Shown: positions 15,543 to 23,627 of the stretch, piece by piece
Layout of the letters: the number at the start of each line of letters is the position of its first letter
How positions within the stretch are numbered: the first letter of the stretch is position 1
Source of the DNA: Candidatus Caccousia avicola
Lineage (GTDB): Bacteria > Bacillota > Clostridia > Oscillospirales > Acutalibacteraceae
Direction: 5' to 3'
NCBI GenBank assembly: GCA_018712435.1
Contig: DVGZ01000014.1
Span: forward strand, 1 to 39,771
DNA: 39,771 nucleotides
The notes under the pieces: generated by a model
What the model saw: only the letters and a program-made list of their open reading frames with translations
The model's database searches: none
What the model was told of the DNA's origin: nothing
Translations under genes and position numbers: made by a program

Positions 15543-16088
15543 ATGGAGGAGTATCGCGAGCTGATGGACCGCGTGGAGGCGGAAGGCTGCCGCGCGGGGA
15601 TCACAAAGGTGGAGGACATTCAGTTTGAGCCGGAGTTCCGCAAGGCGTGCGAGGCAAATTCCTGCGGCAACTACGGAAAATGCTGGATGTGTCCGCCCGA
15701 CGCCGGACCGATCGATGAGCTGATTGCGCGCGCGAAAACGTACCGCTACGCTCTGGTGTACCAGACGATCGGCCAGCTGGAGGACAGCTACGATTTTGAA
15801 GGGATGATGGAAGCCGCGCATACACACAGCCAGCTTTCGGAGCGGCTGCGGCCCGTGTTTGCGTCGTGCGGATTTGAGCGCACGCTGCATCTCGGCGCGG
15901 GCGGCTGTCATGTCTGTCCTGTGTGCGCCAAGCGCACGGATGAGCCGTGCCGTCACCCTGATCTGGCGATGGCGTCGCTGGAAACGTACGGGGTCAATGT
16001 GTCTCAGCTGGCCCGTCTGTGCGGGATGAAATACATCAACGGGGAGAACACCGTCACCTATTTCGGGGCGCTGCTGTTCACCCCGTAA
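15543..16088 (+). CDS. DUF2284 metal-binding protein
   Basis: The protein has 181 residues and follows AGAGGAGGAAATCC. It is Cys-rich: C36, C41, C47 and C50 (CGNYGKCWMCPPD) near the N-terminus, and a second cluster GGCHVCPVCAKRTDEPC near residue 120. These patterns match the DUF2284 predicted metal-binding proteins often found beside corrinoid methyltransferases and their activators. It may bind an iron-sulfur cluster and deliver electrons or metal for corrinoid reactivation, but the role is not established. Confidence 0.85.
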   Translation: MEEYRELMDRVEAEGCRAGITKVEDIQFEPEFRKACEANSCGNYGKCWMCPPDAGPIDELIARAKTYRYALVYQTIGQLEDSYDFEGMMEAAHTHSQLSERLRPVFASCGFERTLHLGAGGCHVCPVCAKRTDEPCRHPDLAMASLETYGVNVSQLARLCGMKYINGENTVTYFGALLFTP

Positions 16089-16121
16089 CCCGGCAGTAGG
16101 CCGGGGGGAGGAGGAAATGCC

Positions 16122-17633
16122 ATGCCGGTGATGACGGTCAACGGAAAGGCGTATCCGGTTCCGGCGGGGATCCGGCTGAGCGAAGCGCTGGCGCAGACGC
16201 CCGTTTCGACAGCCTGGCCCTGCGGAGGACTGGGAAGGTGTGGTAAATGCCGTGTCACGGCGTTCGGTGCGCTGAGCGAGCCGGATGGACAGGAAAAGGC
16301 GTTTCTCTCGGAGGAGGAGCGGCAGGCGGGCGTTCGGCTGGCCTGCCGCACCTTTGTGCTGGGGGATTGCCGCGTGGAAGCCGCCGTTTCCGGGGGCGAA
16401 GCGATCCAGACCGACGGCGGGGCCGGAGTTTCCGCGGTGCGGCCGATGTTTGTTCACTTCGGCGCGGCGGTGGATTTGGGCACCACCACGCTGGCGGCGC
16501 GTCTTTACGACGCGTCGGGTACCTGTCTGGCTTCCGGCGGACGGATGAATCCGCAAAGCCGCTGGGGGGCGGACGTGATCTCCCGGATTCAGGCGTCGAT
16601 GGACGGCGCGCGGGAGGAGATCGCCGCCTGCGTGCGCGAAGGGATCGCGGGGCTGCTGCGGGAACTGGCGGAGCAGGCCGGAATCGAGACGCAGGCGATT
16701 GACGGAGCGGTGATCACAGGCAATACGGCGATGCTGTATCTGCTCACAGCCAGTGCGCCGGACGCGCTCTCCCGCGCTCCCTTTGAAGCCGACCGCCTGT
16801 TCGGCTGCGAGGTGGAGGCCGCGTCGCTTGCGCTGCCGCTGGCTCCCGGTGCGCGGGTTTATCTGCCGCGCTGTATCTCGGCCTTTGTGGGCGCGGATAT
16901 CACAGCGGCCATCACGGCGGCGGGCCTGTGCCGCTCCGGGGAAACGCGGCTGCTGGCGGATATCGGCACAAACGGCGAGATGGCGCTGTGGCACGGCGGA
17001 GAGCTGTGCTGCTGCTCCACGGCGGCTGGCCCCGCTTTTGAGGGCGCGGGCCTTTCGATGGGCATGCAGGGCGCGAACGGGGCGGTCGATCATCTGCGGG
17101 TGGAGGACGGCGAACTGCGGGCGCATGTGCTCGGCGGCGGGGAACCGGTGGGGATCTGCGGCAGCGGCGTGGTGGACGCGCTGGCGTGCCTGTTGGAGCT
17201 TGAGACGCTGGACGAAACGGGTCTGCTCGACGACGATCCCACCGTCCTGTGCGGGAACGTTTCCCTCACACAGAAGGATGTGCGCATGATTCAGCTGGCC
17301 AAAAGCGCTGTCTGCGCGGGAATGCGCACGCTGGTGCAGCACGCGAAGCTTCCGTGGGAGCAGGTCTCGGAGCTGCTGGTGGCGGGTGGCTTCGGCAGCT
17401 ATCTGGATCTGGAAAATGCCGGGAAAATCGGCCTGATTCCGCCGGAGCTGGTGGCGCGCACGCGGGCGATCGGAAACGCGTCGCTCGACGGCGCTTCGAT
17501 GCTTCTGCTCGATCGGGCGCTGCGGGAGGAGACGGAAGAAATGGCGAACAACGCCCATACCGCTGATCTTTCGACGGATCCGGTGTTCATGCAGTGGTAC
17601 ACGGACGGCATGTTTTTTGAGACGCCGGATTGA
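16122..17633 (+). CDS. Corrinoid activation protein: 2Fe-2S ferredoxin plus ASKHA (DUF4445) domain
   Basis: The protein has 503 residues. Residues 1-90 are a ferredoxin domain with C34-x5-C40-x2-C43 and C75 as 2Fe-2S ligands. The rest has ASKHA ATPase features: phosphate-1 AAVDLGTTTLAARL near residue 113, LLADIGTNGEMAL near 285, and AGGFGSYLDLENA near 420. This is the RamA-like/DUF4445 group, which uses ATP to reduce inactive Co(II) corrinoid back to Co(I). It is in the same operon as the corrinoid protein, its probable client. The length is somewhat shorter than the roughly 600 residues of many relatives, without an obvious gap in the core motifs. Confidence 0.9.
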   Translation: MPVMTVNGKAYPVPAGIRLSEALAQTPVSTAWPCGGLGRCGKCRVTAFGALSEPDGQEKAFLSEEERQAGVRLACRTFVLGDCRVEAAVSGGEAIQTDGGAGVSAVRPMFVHFGAAVDLGTTTLAARLYDASGTCLASGGRMNPQSRWGADVISRIQASMDGAREEIAACVREGIAGLLRELAEQAGIETQAIDGAVITGNTAMLYLLTASAPDALSRAPFEADRLFGCEVEAASLALPLAPGARVYLPRCISAFVGADITAAITAAGLCRSGETRLLADIGTNGEMALWHGGELCCCSTAAGPAFEGAGLSMGMQGANGAVDHLRVEDGELRAHVLGGGEPVGICGSGVVDALACLLELETLDETGLLDDDPTVLCGNVSLTQKDVRMIQLAKSAVCAGMRTLVQHAKLPWEQVSELLVAGGFGSYLDLENAGKIGLIPPELVARTRAIGNASLDGASMLLLDRALREETEEMANNAHTADLSTDPVFMQWYTDGMFFETPD

Positions 17634-17640
17634 TCTGTGA

Positions 17641-18000
17641 GAAAATCGTAAGGAATTCGCAGAAAAAAACAAAAAAACGCACGGTTCCAGCTGGTCGCTG
17701 ATGTCCGAGGGATGCGCCGAGTTTGGCCTGGAAGCCGAGGAGCTTTCGCTTTCCCGGGGAGTTTTGGAAAACGCGCTGGCGCAGGGACGTCCGGTGATTT
17801 GCAGCGTGGGGCCGGGCGATTTCACCACCGCGGGCCATTTTATTGTGATCACCGGCGAGAGCGACGGGCAGTTTTCCGTCTGCGATCCCAACAGCCGGGA
17901 GCGCAGCGGCATGCTGTGGGACTATGACCGTTTGGCTTCGCAGATACGCAACCTCTGGGCCTTTTCCAAAGAGGAAAAAACACAGGAGATATTTTATTGA
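17641..18000 (+). pseudogene. C39-like peptidase relic lacking the catalytic Cys half
   Basis: The open frame after the activator stop reads through SSWSLMSEGCAEFGLE and continues with VICSVGPGDFTTAGHFIVIT and SVCDPNSRERS. The second part carries the His (AGHFIV) and Asp (DPN) region of papain-like C39 peptidases as found in secreted clostridial proteins. There is no start codon with a ribosome site, no signal peptide and no upstream Cys-containing half, so the 5' part has been deleted. The ATG at 17701 opens a 99-residue frame but has no ribosome site and is probably not used. Confidence 0.65.
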
Positions 18001-18011
18001 AGCTCAAAAAG

Positions 18012-18130
18012 TGCAAACGTGAAGTTTTCGCCAGCCTTTTTCAAAAGGCTGCGGGGTTTGGGGCAGAGCCCCATCAAATCCCGCGAAGCCGTAGAAAGGC
18101 CAGGAAAAAGAGCAAAGCGATTTTTTCCGG
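18012..18130. repeat. Dispersed intergenic repeat, family 3, copy 1
   Basis: It starts with gcaaacgtgaagttttcgcc, has a CCAGCCTTTTTCAAAAGGCTG hairpin-like segment and a tttggggcagagccccat segment, and ends with a block (18083-18128) that recurs at 33004-33049 with few changes. Both copies lie just after a stop codon. Confidence 0.75.
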
Positions 18131-18259
18131 ATTCCTATTACCAAACCTTCGACTGCCAATATTGACTGAATGGAAAGACTTTTCTGATGAACTCAGCCTC
18201 TGCCTCCACGGCAGAGGTTTTTCTTTTCCAGATTTCACAATTAGTTTACAATTATCTTC

Positions 18260-18288
18260 TTGACAACCGTGGAGAGGAATGGTAAATT
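18260..18288 (+). promoter_or_regulatory. Promoter of the hrcA-dnaJ operon
   Basis: TTGACA (18260-18265), 17 bases, TAAATT (18283-18288). The CIRCE operator begins 12 bases downstream, at the expected transcription start. Confidence 0.8.
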
Positions 18289-18299
18289 AATAATCAGAA

Positions 18300-18326
18300 T
18301 TAGCACTCACATTAAAAGAGTGCTAA
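18300..18326. promoter_or_regulatory. CIRCE operator (HrcA binding site)
   Basis: A perfect TTAGCACTC (18300-18308), nine bases, GAGTGCTAA (18318-18326). HrcA binds this to repress the heat-shock operon; the repressor gene begins 22 bases downstream. Confidence 0.98.
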
Positions 18327-18347
18327 AACGAAAAGAGGTGAACGGGG

Positions 18348-19379
18348 TTGGAGCTGAGCAGCCGACAGCAGAAAATATTGGCGGCCGTGGTGGAGCATTA
18401 CATCGCGACAGGCGAGCCCGCCGGCTCAAAGATGCTCTGCGACAGCCTTGATTTCACCGTGTCCCCCGCAACGGTCCGCAACGAGATGAGCGAGCTGGCC
18501 GAACGCGGCCTGCTTTTGCAGCCGCACACGTCGGCGGGGCGCATCCCTTCGCAGAAGGGTTACCGCGTGTACGTCGACCGGCTGATGAAGCGCCGTCCGC
18601 TTTCGCCGGAGGAGCGTCGCACCATCGACAGCATGCTCCTCTCGAACGCCTACGACCCGCAGAAGCTTCTCGACGGCGTGTCCCGGCTTCTCGCCGGTAT
18701 GACGCGTTTCGCGGCGGTGTCCACGCTTCCGGGCGGGCAGGGCGTCACCATTCGGGCGGTGCAGTTCGTGCAGACGAGCCGCCGCACAGCGATGGTCGTC
18801 CTGATTACCTCCTCCGGGATGCTGAAAACACGGGTGTTCCGGTGCGATTTCGATATCACACCCGATATCCTGCGCGTGTTCTTCCGCACGGTGAATGAAA
18901 AGCTGGTGGGGCGCACGGTCGAGGAAATCACGCCCGCGTTTGTCCAGAGCCTGGCGGTCTCGCTCGGTGAAATGGCGATCCTGATGAGCTCCGCGCTCAT
19001 GGCGGTGCTTGACGCCGCCCAGGAGTCCATGGAAGCGGATGTGTGTCTCAGCGGGCAGATGAATCTGCTGTTCTGTCCTGAATTTGAGGGCAGCGGCGCG
19101 CGCCGTGTCATCGACTTCCTCTCCCGGGAGGAGGAGCTGACAAGGCTGGTGCTCCAGCCGGGCGGCACGCGGGTGCTCATCGGCCGGGAAACCAGGCGCT
19201 CCGAGCTTTCGGATTCCAGCGTGGTGGCCTGCCGGTACGCCATCAGCGGCAGGGACGCGGGAGCAATCGCGGTCATCGGGCCGACAAGAATGGATTATGG
19301 AAAAATGGTGACCAGCATTGAATATCTGGCGGATACCGTTGGCAGAATGTTAACGGAACTGCTGGATCAGCAGGGCTGA
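18348..19379 (+). CDS. hrcA: Heat-inducible transcription repressor HrcA
   Basis: The protein has 343 residues and initiates at TTG 18348, 7 bases after AGAGGTG. The N-terminal winged helix (LSSRQQKILAAVVEHYIATG, then SPATVRNEMSELAERGLL) is typical, followed by the GAF-like domain. It represses its own operon through the CIRCE site immediately upstream, with GroEL-dependent folding as the usual temperature signal. It is first in the order hrcA-grpE-dnaK-dnaJ that is standard in Firmicutes. Confidence 0.97.
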   Translation: MELSSRQQKILAAVVEHYIATGEPAGSKMLCDSLDFTVSPATVRNEMSELAERGLLLQPHTSAGRIPSQKGYRVYVDRLMKRRPLSPEERRTIDSMLLSNAYDPQKLLDGVSRLLAGMTRFAAVSTLPGGQGVTIRAVQFVQTSRRTAMVVLITSSGMLKTRVFRCDFDITPDILRVFFRTVNEKLVGRTVEEITPAFVQSLAVSLGEMAILMSSALMAVLDAAQESMEADVCLSGQMNLLFCPEFEGSGARRVIDFLSREEELTRLVLQPGGTRVLIGRETRRSELSDSSVVACRYAISGRDAGAIAVIGPTRMDYGKMVTSIEYLADTVGRMLTELLDQQG

Positions 19380-19417
19380 GTCACGCGCAGATAGACAGAA
19401 GGAAAGGGGTTGGCAGC

Positions 19418-20059
19418 GTGGCAATAGAAGAGGAAAAGAAGGACGTGCAGCCGCAGGATCCTGTCCAGGAGGAAACTGTTCCCGAAGAGTGCGCGGAATG
19501 CGCGGAAAACGAAGAGCAGGCGGACGACGCCTCGCAGGAGGGGGAGGAAACCACGCGGGAGAAAAAGCTGGAACAGAAATGGAAGAAAAAGCTGGAGACA
19601 GCGGAAAACCTTTCGAAGCTGGAGCTCGAAAAGGCGAACGCGGAAACCCAGAAGGCCCGCGAGCAGCTGGTGCGTCTCGCGGCGGAATATGAAAACTTCC
19701 GCAAGCGCAGCGAGCGCGAAAAGCAGGCCATTCACGCGGACGCCACAGCCGGCGCCGTGTCCGAGCTGCTCGCCGTGGCGGATAACCTCGAGCGCGCGCT
19801 GGCACAGAAGGATTGCAGCCTCGAGGATCTGCGGCGCGGCGTGGAGATGGTCATGAACCAGCTTCAGGCAGCGTTCCGCAAGCTGGATGTGGAGGAAATG
19901 GGCCAGGTTGGCGATCCGTTCGACCCCAACATCCACAACGCAATCTCCCATATTGAGGACGAGAGCGTCGAGGAAAACACCATTGTACAGGTGTTTGAAA
20001 AGGGCTACCGCATCGGCGACAAGGTGATCCGGCACGCCATGGTTCAGGTGGCAAACTGA
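19418..20059 (+). CDS. grpE: Nucleotide exchange factor GrpE
   Basis: The protein has 213 residues and a GTG start 8 bases after AAAGGGG. An acidic, low-complexity N-terminal third (Glu/Asp-rich, residues 1-45) precedes a long coiled coil (about 50-125, rich in Lys/Glu/Ala) and the C-terminal beta domain (FDPNIHNAISHIED, then KGYRIGDKVIRHAMVQV). It speeds ADP release from DnaK, encoded 85 bases downstream. The acidic tail is longer than in many relatives. Confidence 0.96.
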   Translation: MAIEEEKKDVQPQDPVQEETVPEECAECAENEEQADDASQEGEETTREKKLEQKWKKKLETAENLSKLELEKANAETQKAREQLVRLAAEYENFRKRSEREKQAIHADATAGAVSELLAVADNLERALAQKDCSLEDLRRGVEMVMNQLQAAFRKLDVEEMGQVGDPFDPNIHNAISHIEDESVEENTIVQVFEKGYRIGDKVIRHAMVQVAN

Positions 20060-20144
20060 GCGGGAATCCGCTTTTCATATAAATAGATTACATTTCTCAT
20101 AGCAAACGACAATTCCAAACGGAAGAATGTGGAGGTAATACAGT

Positions 20145-21986
20145 ATGGCAAAGACAATTGGTATCGATCTTGGTACAACAAATTCCTGTGTCGCCGTGAT
20201 TGAAGGCGGCGAGCCTGTCGTTATCGCGAACGCCGAGGGCAGCCGCACAACCCCGTCCGTCGTGGCGTTCTCCAAAACCGGAGAGCGTATGGTCGGCCAG
20301 GTGGCAAAGCGTCAGGCTATCACGAACCCGGACCGCACGATCTCCTCGATCAAGAGAGAGATGGGTTCCAACTATAAAGTGCAGATTGACGACCACAGCT
20401 ACACCCCGCAGGAGATCTCCGCGATGATCCTGCAAAAGCTCAAGGCGGACGCCGAGGCTTATCTGGGCGACAAGGTGACCTCCGCCGTCATCACCGTCCC
20501 GGCTTACTTCACCGACGCACAGCGCCAGGCGACGAAGGACGCGGGCAAGATTGCCGGTCTCGACGTGAAGCGCATCATCAACGAGCCGACGGCTGCCGCT
20601 CTCTCCTACGGCATCGACAAGGGCGAGGAGCAGAAGATCATGGTCTATGACCTCGGCGGCGGTACGTTCGATGTTTCCATCATCGACATGGGCGACGGCG
20701 TGCAGGAGGTTCGCGCGACGGCCGGTAACAACCGTCTGGGCGGCGACGATTTCGATAAGCGCATCATGGACTGGATGGTTTCTTCCTTCAAGAGCGAGAC
20801 GGGCATCGACCTGTCCTCCGACCGTATGGCTATGCAGCGCCTGAAGGAAGCTGCTGAGAAGGCGAAGATCGAGCTTTCCAGCATGACCACCGCTTCCATC
20901 AACCTGCCGTTCATCACCGCCGACGCGTCCGGCCCGAAGCACTTGGATCTCACCCTGACCCGCGCGAAGTTCAACGAGCTGACGGGCGATCTGGTCGAGA
21001 ACACCATGGGCCCGGTGCGCCAGGCTCTGCAGGACGCCGGTCTGAACCCCTCCGACATCAGCAAGGTGCTGCTCGTCGGCGGTTCCTCCAGAATCCCGGC
21101 TGTTCAGGAAGCTGTCAAGAAGTTCATGGGCAAGGAGCCCTTCAAGGGCATCAACCCGGATGAGTGCGTTGCCATCGGCGCGGCTCTCCAGGCCGGTGTG
21201 CTCGGCGGCGAGGTCGAGGGCCTGCTGCTGGTTGACGTTACCCCGCTGTCCCTCGGCGTGGAAACGATGGGCGGCGTGATGACGAAGGTCATCGACCGCA
21301 ACACCCCGATCCCGACGAAGAAGAGCCAGATCTTCTCCACCGCCGCGGACGGCCAGACGCAGGTGGAAGTCAACGTGCTCCAGGGCGAGCGTGAGTTTGC
21401 CCGCGACAACAAGCAGCTTGGCCTGTTCAAGCTCGACGGCATCGCTCCCGCGCCGCGCGGCATTCCTCAGATTGAGGTTACGTTCGACATTGATACCAAC
21501 GGTATCGTGAACGTCTCCGCAAAGGATCTCGGCACCGGCAAGGAGCAGCATATCACCATCACCTCCAGCTCCAACATGAGCAAGGACGACATCGACAAGG
21601 CCGTCAAGGAGGCCGAGCAGTATGCCGCCGAGGACAAGAAGCGCCGTGAGGAGGTTGAGGAGAAGAACAACGCCGAAAACCTCGTCTACGCCGTGGAGAA
21701 GCTGATCAACGAGAACGGCGACAAGATCAGCGACAGTGAGAAGAGCGATCTTTCCGCGAAGAGCGCCGCGCTCAAGGAGTCCATCAACAAGAACGACATG
21801 GCCGCTGTGAAGACGCAGATGGAGGAGCTCCAGAAGGCGATGTACGCTGTCTCCGAGCAGCTGTACCAGAACGCCGCGCCGCAGCAGCCGCAGGGCGGCG
21901 AGCCCCAGCAGGGCAACCCCGCGGGCGGCCCGACCGGCAACGTGTACGACGCGGAGTACAAGGACGTCGACGGCGACAACAAATAA
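20145..21986 (+). CDS. dnaK: Molecular chaperone DnaK (Hsp70)
   Basis: The protein has 613 residues and follows GGAGG. The actin-like ATPase domain (about residues 1-360) has phosphate-1 [15 protein letters not shown] and [12 protein letters not shown], and the interdomain linker DVTPLSLG is near 367. The substrate-binding domain and helical lid follow, with a Gln/Gly/Pro-rich tail ending DVDGDNK. It lacks the roughly 24-residue N-terminal lobe insertion of Gram-negative DnaK, as in other Firmicutes. It works with GrpE and DnaJ from the same operon. Confidence 0.98.
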   Translation: MAKTIGIDLGTTNSCVAVIEGGEPVVIANAEGSRTTPSVVAFSKTGERMVGQVAKRQAITNPDRTISSIKREMGSNYKVQIDDHSYTPQEISAMILQKLKADAEAYLGDKVTSAVITVPAYFTDAQRQATKDAGKIAGLDVKRIINEPTAAALSYGIDKGEEQKIMVYDLGGGTFDVSIIDMGDGVQEVRATAGNNRLGGDDFDKRIMDWMVSSFKSETGIDLSSDRMAMQRLKEAAEKAKIELSSMTTASINLPFITADASGPKHLDLTLTRAKFNELTGDLVENTMGPVRQALQDAGLNPSDISKVLLVGGSSRIPAVQEAVKKFMGKEPFKGINPDECVAIGAALQAGVLGGEVEGLLLVDVTPLSLGVETMGGVMTKVIDRNTPIPTKKSQIFSTAADGQTQVEVNVLQGEREFARDNKQLGLFKLDGIAPAPRGIPQIEVTFDIDTNGIVNVSAKDLGTGKEQHITITSSSNMSKDDIDKAVKEAEQYAAEDKKRREEVEEKNNAENLVYAVEKLINENGDKISDSEKSDLSAKSAALKESINKNDMAAVKTQMEELQKAMYAVSEQLYQNAAPQQPQGGEPQQGNPAGGPTGNVYDAEYKDVDGDNK

Positions 21987-22018
21987 AATTGGAAAGCGGC
22001 CTGCGCAGGTCCGCTTGC

Positions 22019-22050
22019 AGGCCGTGCTCCGCCCTTGGCGGGGCACGGCC
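22019..22050 (+). promoter_or_regulatory. Strong intercistronic hairpin between dnaK and dnaJ
   Basis: GGCCGTGCTCCGCC pairs with GGCGGGGCACGGCC around a short loop. No T run follows, so it probably affects mRNA processing or stability, giving different dnaK and dnaJ levels, rather than terminating. Confidence 0.6.
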
Positions 22051-22140
22051 TTGGGTGTGTCGGGGGATGCGCTCCCGAAAGGCGGTTCCGGCACGAAAAA
22101 AGGGCGGCTTTCCCATCTTTATGGTTTAGGAGTGGTTTGA

Positions 22141-23292
22141 TTGGCGGATAAGAGAGATTATTATGAGGTCATGGGCATCCCCCGCAATGCGTCGGAGGAT
22201 GAAATCAAAAAGGCATACCGTAAGCTGGCGAAGCAGTATCACCCCGATCTGCATCCCGGCGACAAGAACGCCGAAGCCAAGTTCAAGGAGCTGAACGAGG
22301 CGTATGAGGTCCTCTCCGACAAGGAGAAGAAGGCCCGCTACGATCAGTTCGGCCACGCGGGCGTGGACCCGAACTTCGGCGGCGGTGCGGCGGGCGGCAG
22401 CCCCTTCACCGGCGACATAGATTTTGGCGATATCTTTAACAGCTTCTTCGGTGGATTCGGCGGCGGCGCGCGCCGTGCCAATCCGAACGCCCCGCGTCGC
22501 GGCAGCGACGCCGAGGCTGTGGTCAACATCGACTTTGAGGAAGCCGCGAAGGGCTGCAAAAAGTCGATTGCCTACGATAGAGTCGAGAACTGCCAGGAAT
22601 GCGGCGGCTCCGGCGCGCAGAAGGGCACCAGCGCCAAGACCTGTCCCCAGTGCAACGGTACCGGACAGGTGCGCGTGAGCCAGCGCACGCCCTTCGGTGT
22701 GGTGCAGACGTCGCGCGGATGCGACCGCTGCCACGGCACCGGCAAGGTGATTGATTCTCCCTGCCATACCTGCGGCGGCTCCGGCCATATGCGCCGCCGG
22801 AATTCCATTGAGGTGAACATCCCGGCAGGCGTGGACAACGAGCAGATCCTCAGCGTGCGCGGCCAGGGCAACGCCGGAACCAACGGTGGCCCGGCGGGCG
22901 ATCTCGAGGTGTTCGTCAACGTGCGTCCGCATCCCATCTTCGAGCGCCGCGGCAACGACGTCTGGTGCGAGATGCCGATCACATTCTCCCAGGCGGCGAT
23001 GGGCGCGGAGGTGACGGTGCCGACGATTGACGGCCGCGTCAGCTACCAGGTGCGCGAGGGCACGCAGCCCGGCGACGTGTTCAAGCTTCGCGGAAAGGGT
23101 ATCCCCTTCATCAACGGCAGGGGACGCGGCGACCAGTATGTACAGGTCACCGTCGAGGTTCCGAAAAACCTCTCCCAGAAGCAGAAGGACGTCCTGCGCG
23201 AATTCGATTCCATCGCGGAGGAGAAAAACTACGCCAAGCGCAAAAGCTTCTTCGATAAACTCAAAGACCTCTTCGGCGACCAACAAGGCTAA
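22141..23292 (+). CDS. dnaJ: Molecular chaperone DnaJ (Hsp40)
   Basis: The protein has 383 residues and a TTG start 8 bases after AGGAG. The J domain (residues 4-70) has the HPD tripeptide in [13 protein letters not shown] Gly/Phe-rich stretch (about 75-115) and four CxxCxGxG zinc motifs follow ([32 protein letters not shown]; about 150-215), then the C-terminal substrate domain. It is a complete type I DnaJ. The stop TAA lies in GGCTAAGCC, the first part of repeat B. Confidence 0.98.
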   Translation: MADKRDYYEVMGIPRNASEDEIKKAYRKLAKQYHPDLHPGDKNAEAKFKELNEAYEVLSDKEKKARYDQFGHAGVDPNFGGGAAGGSPFTGDIDFGDIFNSFFGGFGGGARRANPNAPRRGSDAEAVVNIDFEEAAKGCKKSIAYDRVENCQECGGSGAQKGTSAKTCPQCNGTGQVRVSQRTPFGVVQTSRGCDRCHGTGKVIDSPCHTCGGSGHMRRRNSIEVNIPAGVDNEQILSVRGQGNAGTNGGPAGDLEVFVNVRPHPIFERRGNDVWCEMPITFSQAAMGAEVTVPTIDGRVSYQVREGTQPGDVFKLRGKGIPFINGRGRGDQYVQVTVEVPKNLSQKQKDVLREFDSIAEEKNYAKRKSFFDKLKDLFGDQQG

Positions 23293-23455
23293 GCCTTGAC
23301 GCAGGTCGCGCACGCCGCGTCCCGCGGCGAACCCTGATAAAACACGTTGACCCCTCTGCGATCTCACGTCGCAGAGGGGTCTTGCTGTATATCCCGCGAC
23401 CCGGCCACGGAGCAGCACGGGAAGGTTGGAGTTGATTTTCAGCTGGATGCGATTT
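23284..23455 (+). repeat. Dispersed 3'-end repeat, copy B
   Basis: It has the same order of parts as copy A: GGCTAAGCC (23287-23295) with the dnaJ stop in its centre, cttgacgcaggtcgcgcac, the terminator hairpin, then cacggagcagcacggg. It ends near 23455, where copy C starts in the opposite orientation. Confidence 0.8.
23349..23384 (+). terminator. Terminator of the hrcA-dnaJ operon (within repeat B)
   Basis: The same 13-bp stem as at 7062 (GACCCCTCTGCGA/TCGCAGAGGGGTC) with the same 7-base loop, followed by TT. Confidence 0.75.
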
Positions 23456-23489
23456 GACTTGAATGGAGCCCTTTCTATCAGTTTCGCAC

Positions 23490-23627
23490 CGTGGAAACAG
23501 CGCGGGCGGCATAGAAAGGCCCCTCTGCGATTTTATGTCGCAGAGGGGCCGCTGTGCTTTACAAAGCCGGGCGGCGGGCAAGCCCGCCGCTTGCGCGAAG
23601 TACGTCAAGGCTTAGCCTTGGGCTTAG
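23490..23627 (-). repeat. Dispersed 3'-end repeat, copy C, inverted
   Basis: Read on the minus strand it begins with two GGCTAAGCC palindromes (23629-23621 and 23617-23609). The first contains the stop codon of the phosphodiester glycosidase gene. The hairpin GGCCCCTCTGCGA/TCGCAGAGGGGCC (23550-23518) and TTTCTATG follow. Its hairpin has a T-to-C change matched on the other arm compared with copies A and B. Confidence 0.75.
23515..23550 (-). terminator. Terminator of the phosphodiester glycosidase gene (within repeat C)
   Basis: A 13-bp perfect stem with loop CATAAAA on the minus strand, followed by TTTCT. Confidence 0.75.

Noticed and set aside
13620..17912. A 1430-codon open frame on the minus strand opposite the corrinoid operon
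   Set aside because: It is antisense to four well-supported genes with correct ribosome sites and motifs. Its protein is Arg/His-rich and without domains, as expected for the reverse frame of GC-rich coding DNA.
20097..22094. A 665-codon open frame on the minus strand opposite dnaK
   Set aside because: Antisense shadow of dnaK, composed of Val/Leu/Asp/Arg-rich sequence without motifs or a ribosome site. Similar long antisense frames opposite araA/araD (4625-7060), the kinase (3034-4788), dnaJ and gtfA were rejected for the same reason.
23284..23627. Insertion sequence with terminal inverted repeats (copies B and C facing each other)
   Set aside because: The interior is only about 40-60 bp and encodes nothing. 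Copy A exists singly, so the inverted pair is better explained as two separate 3'-end repeats of convergent genes.
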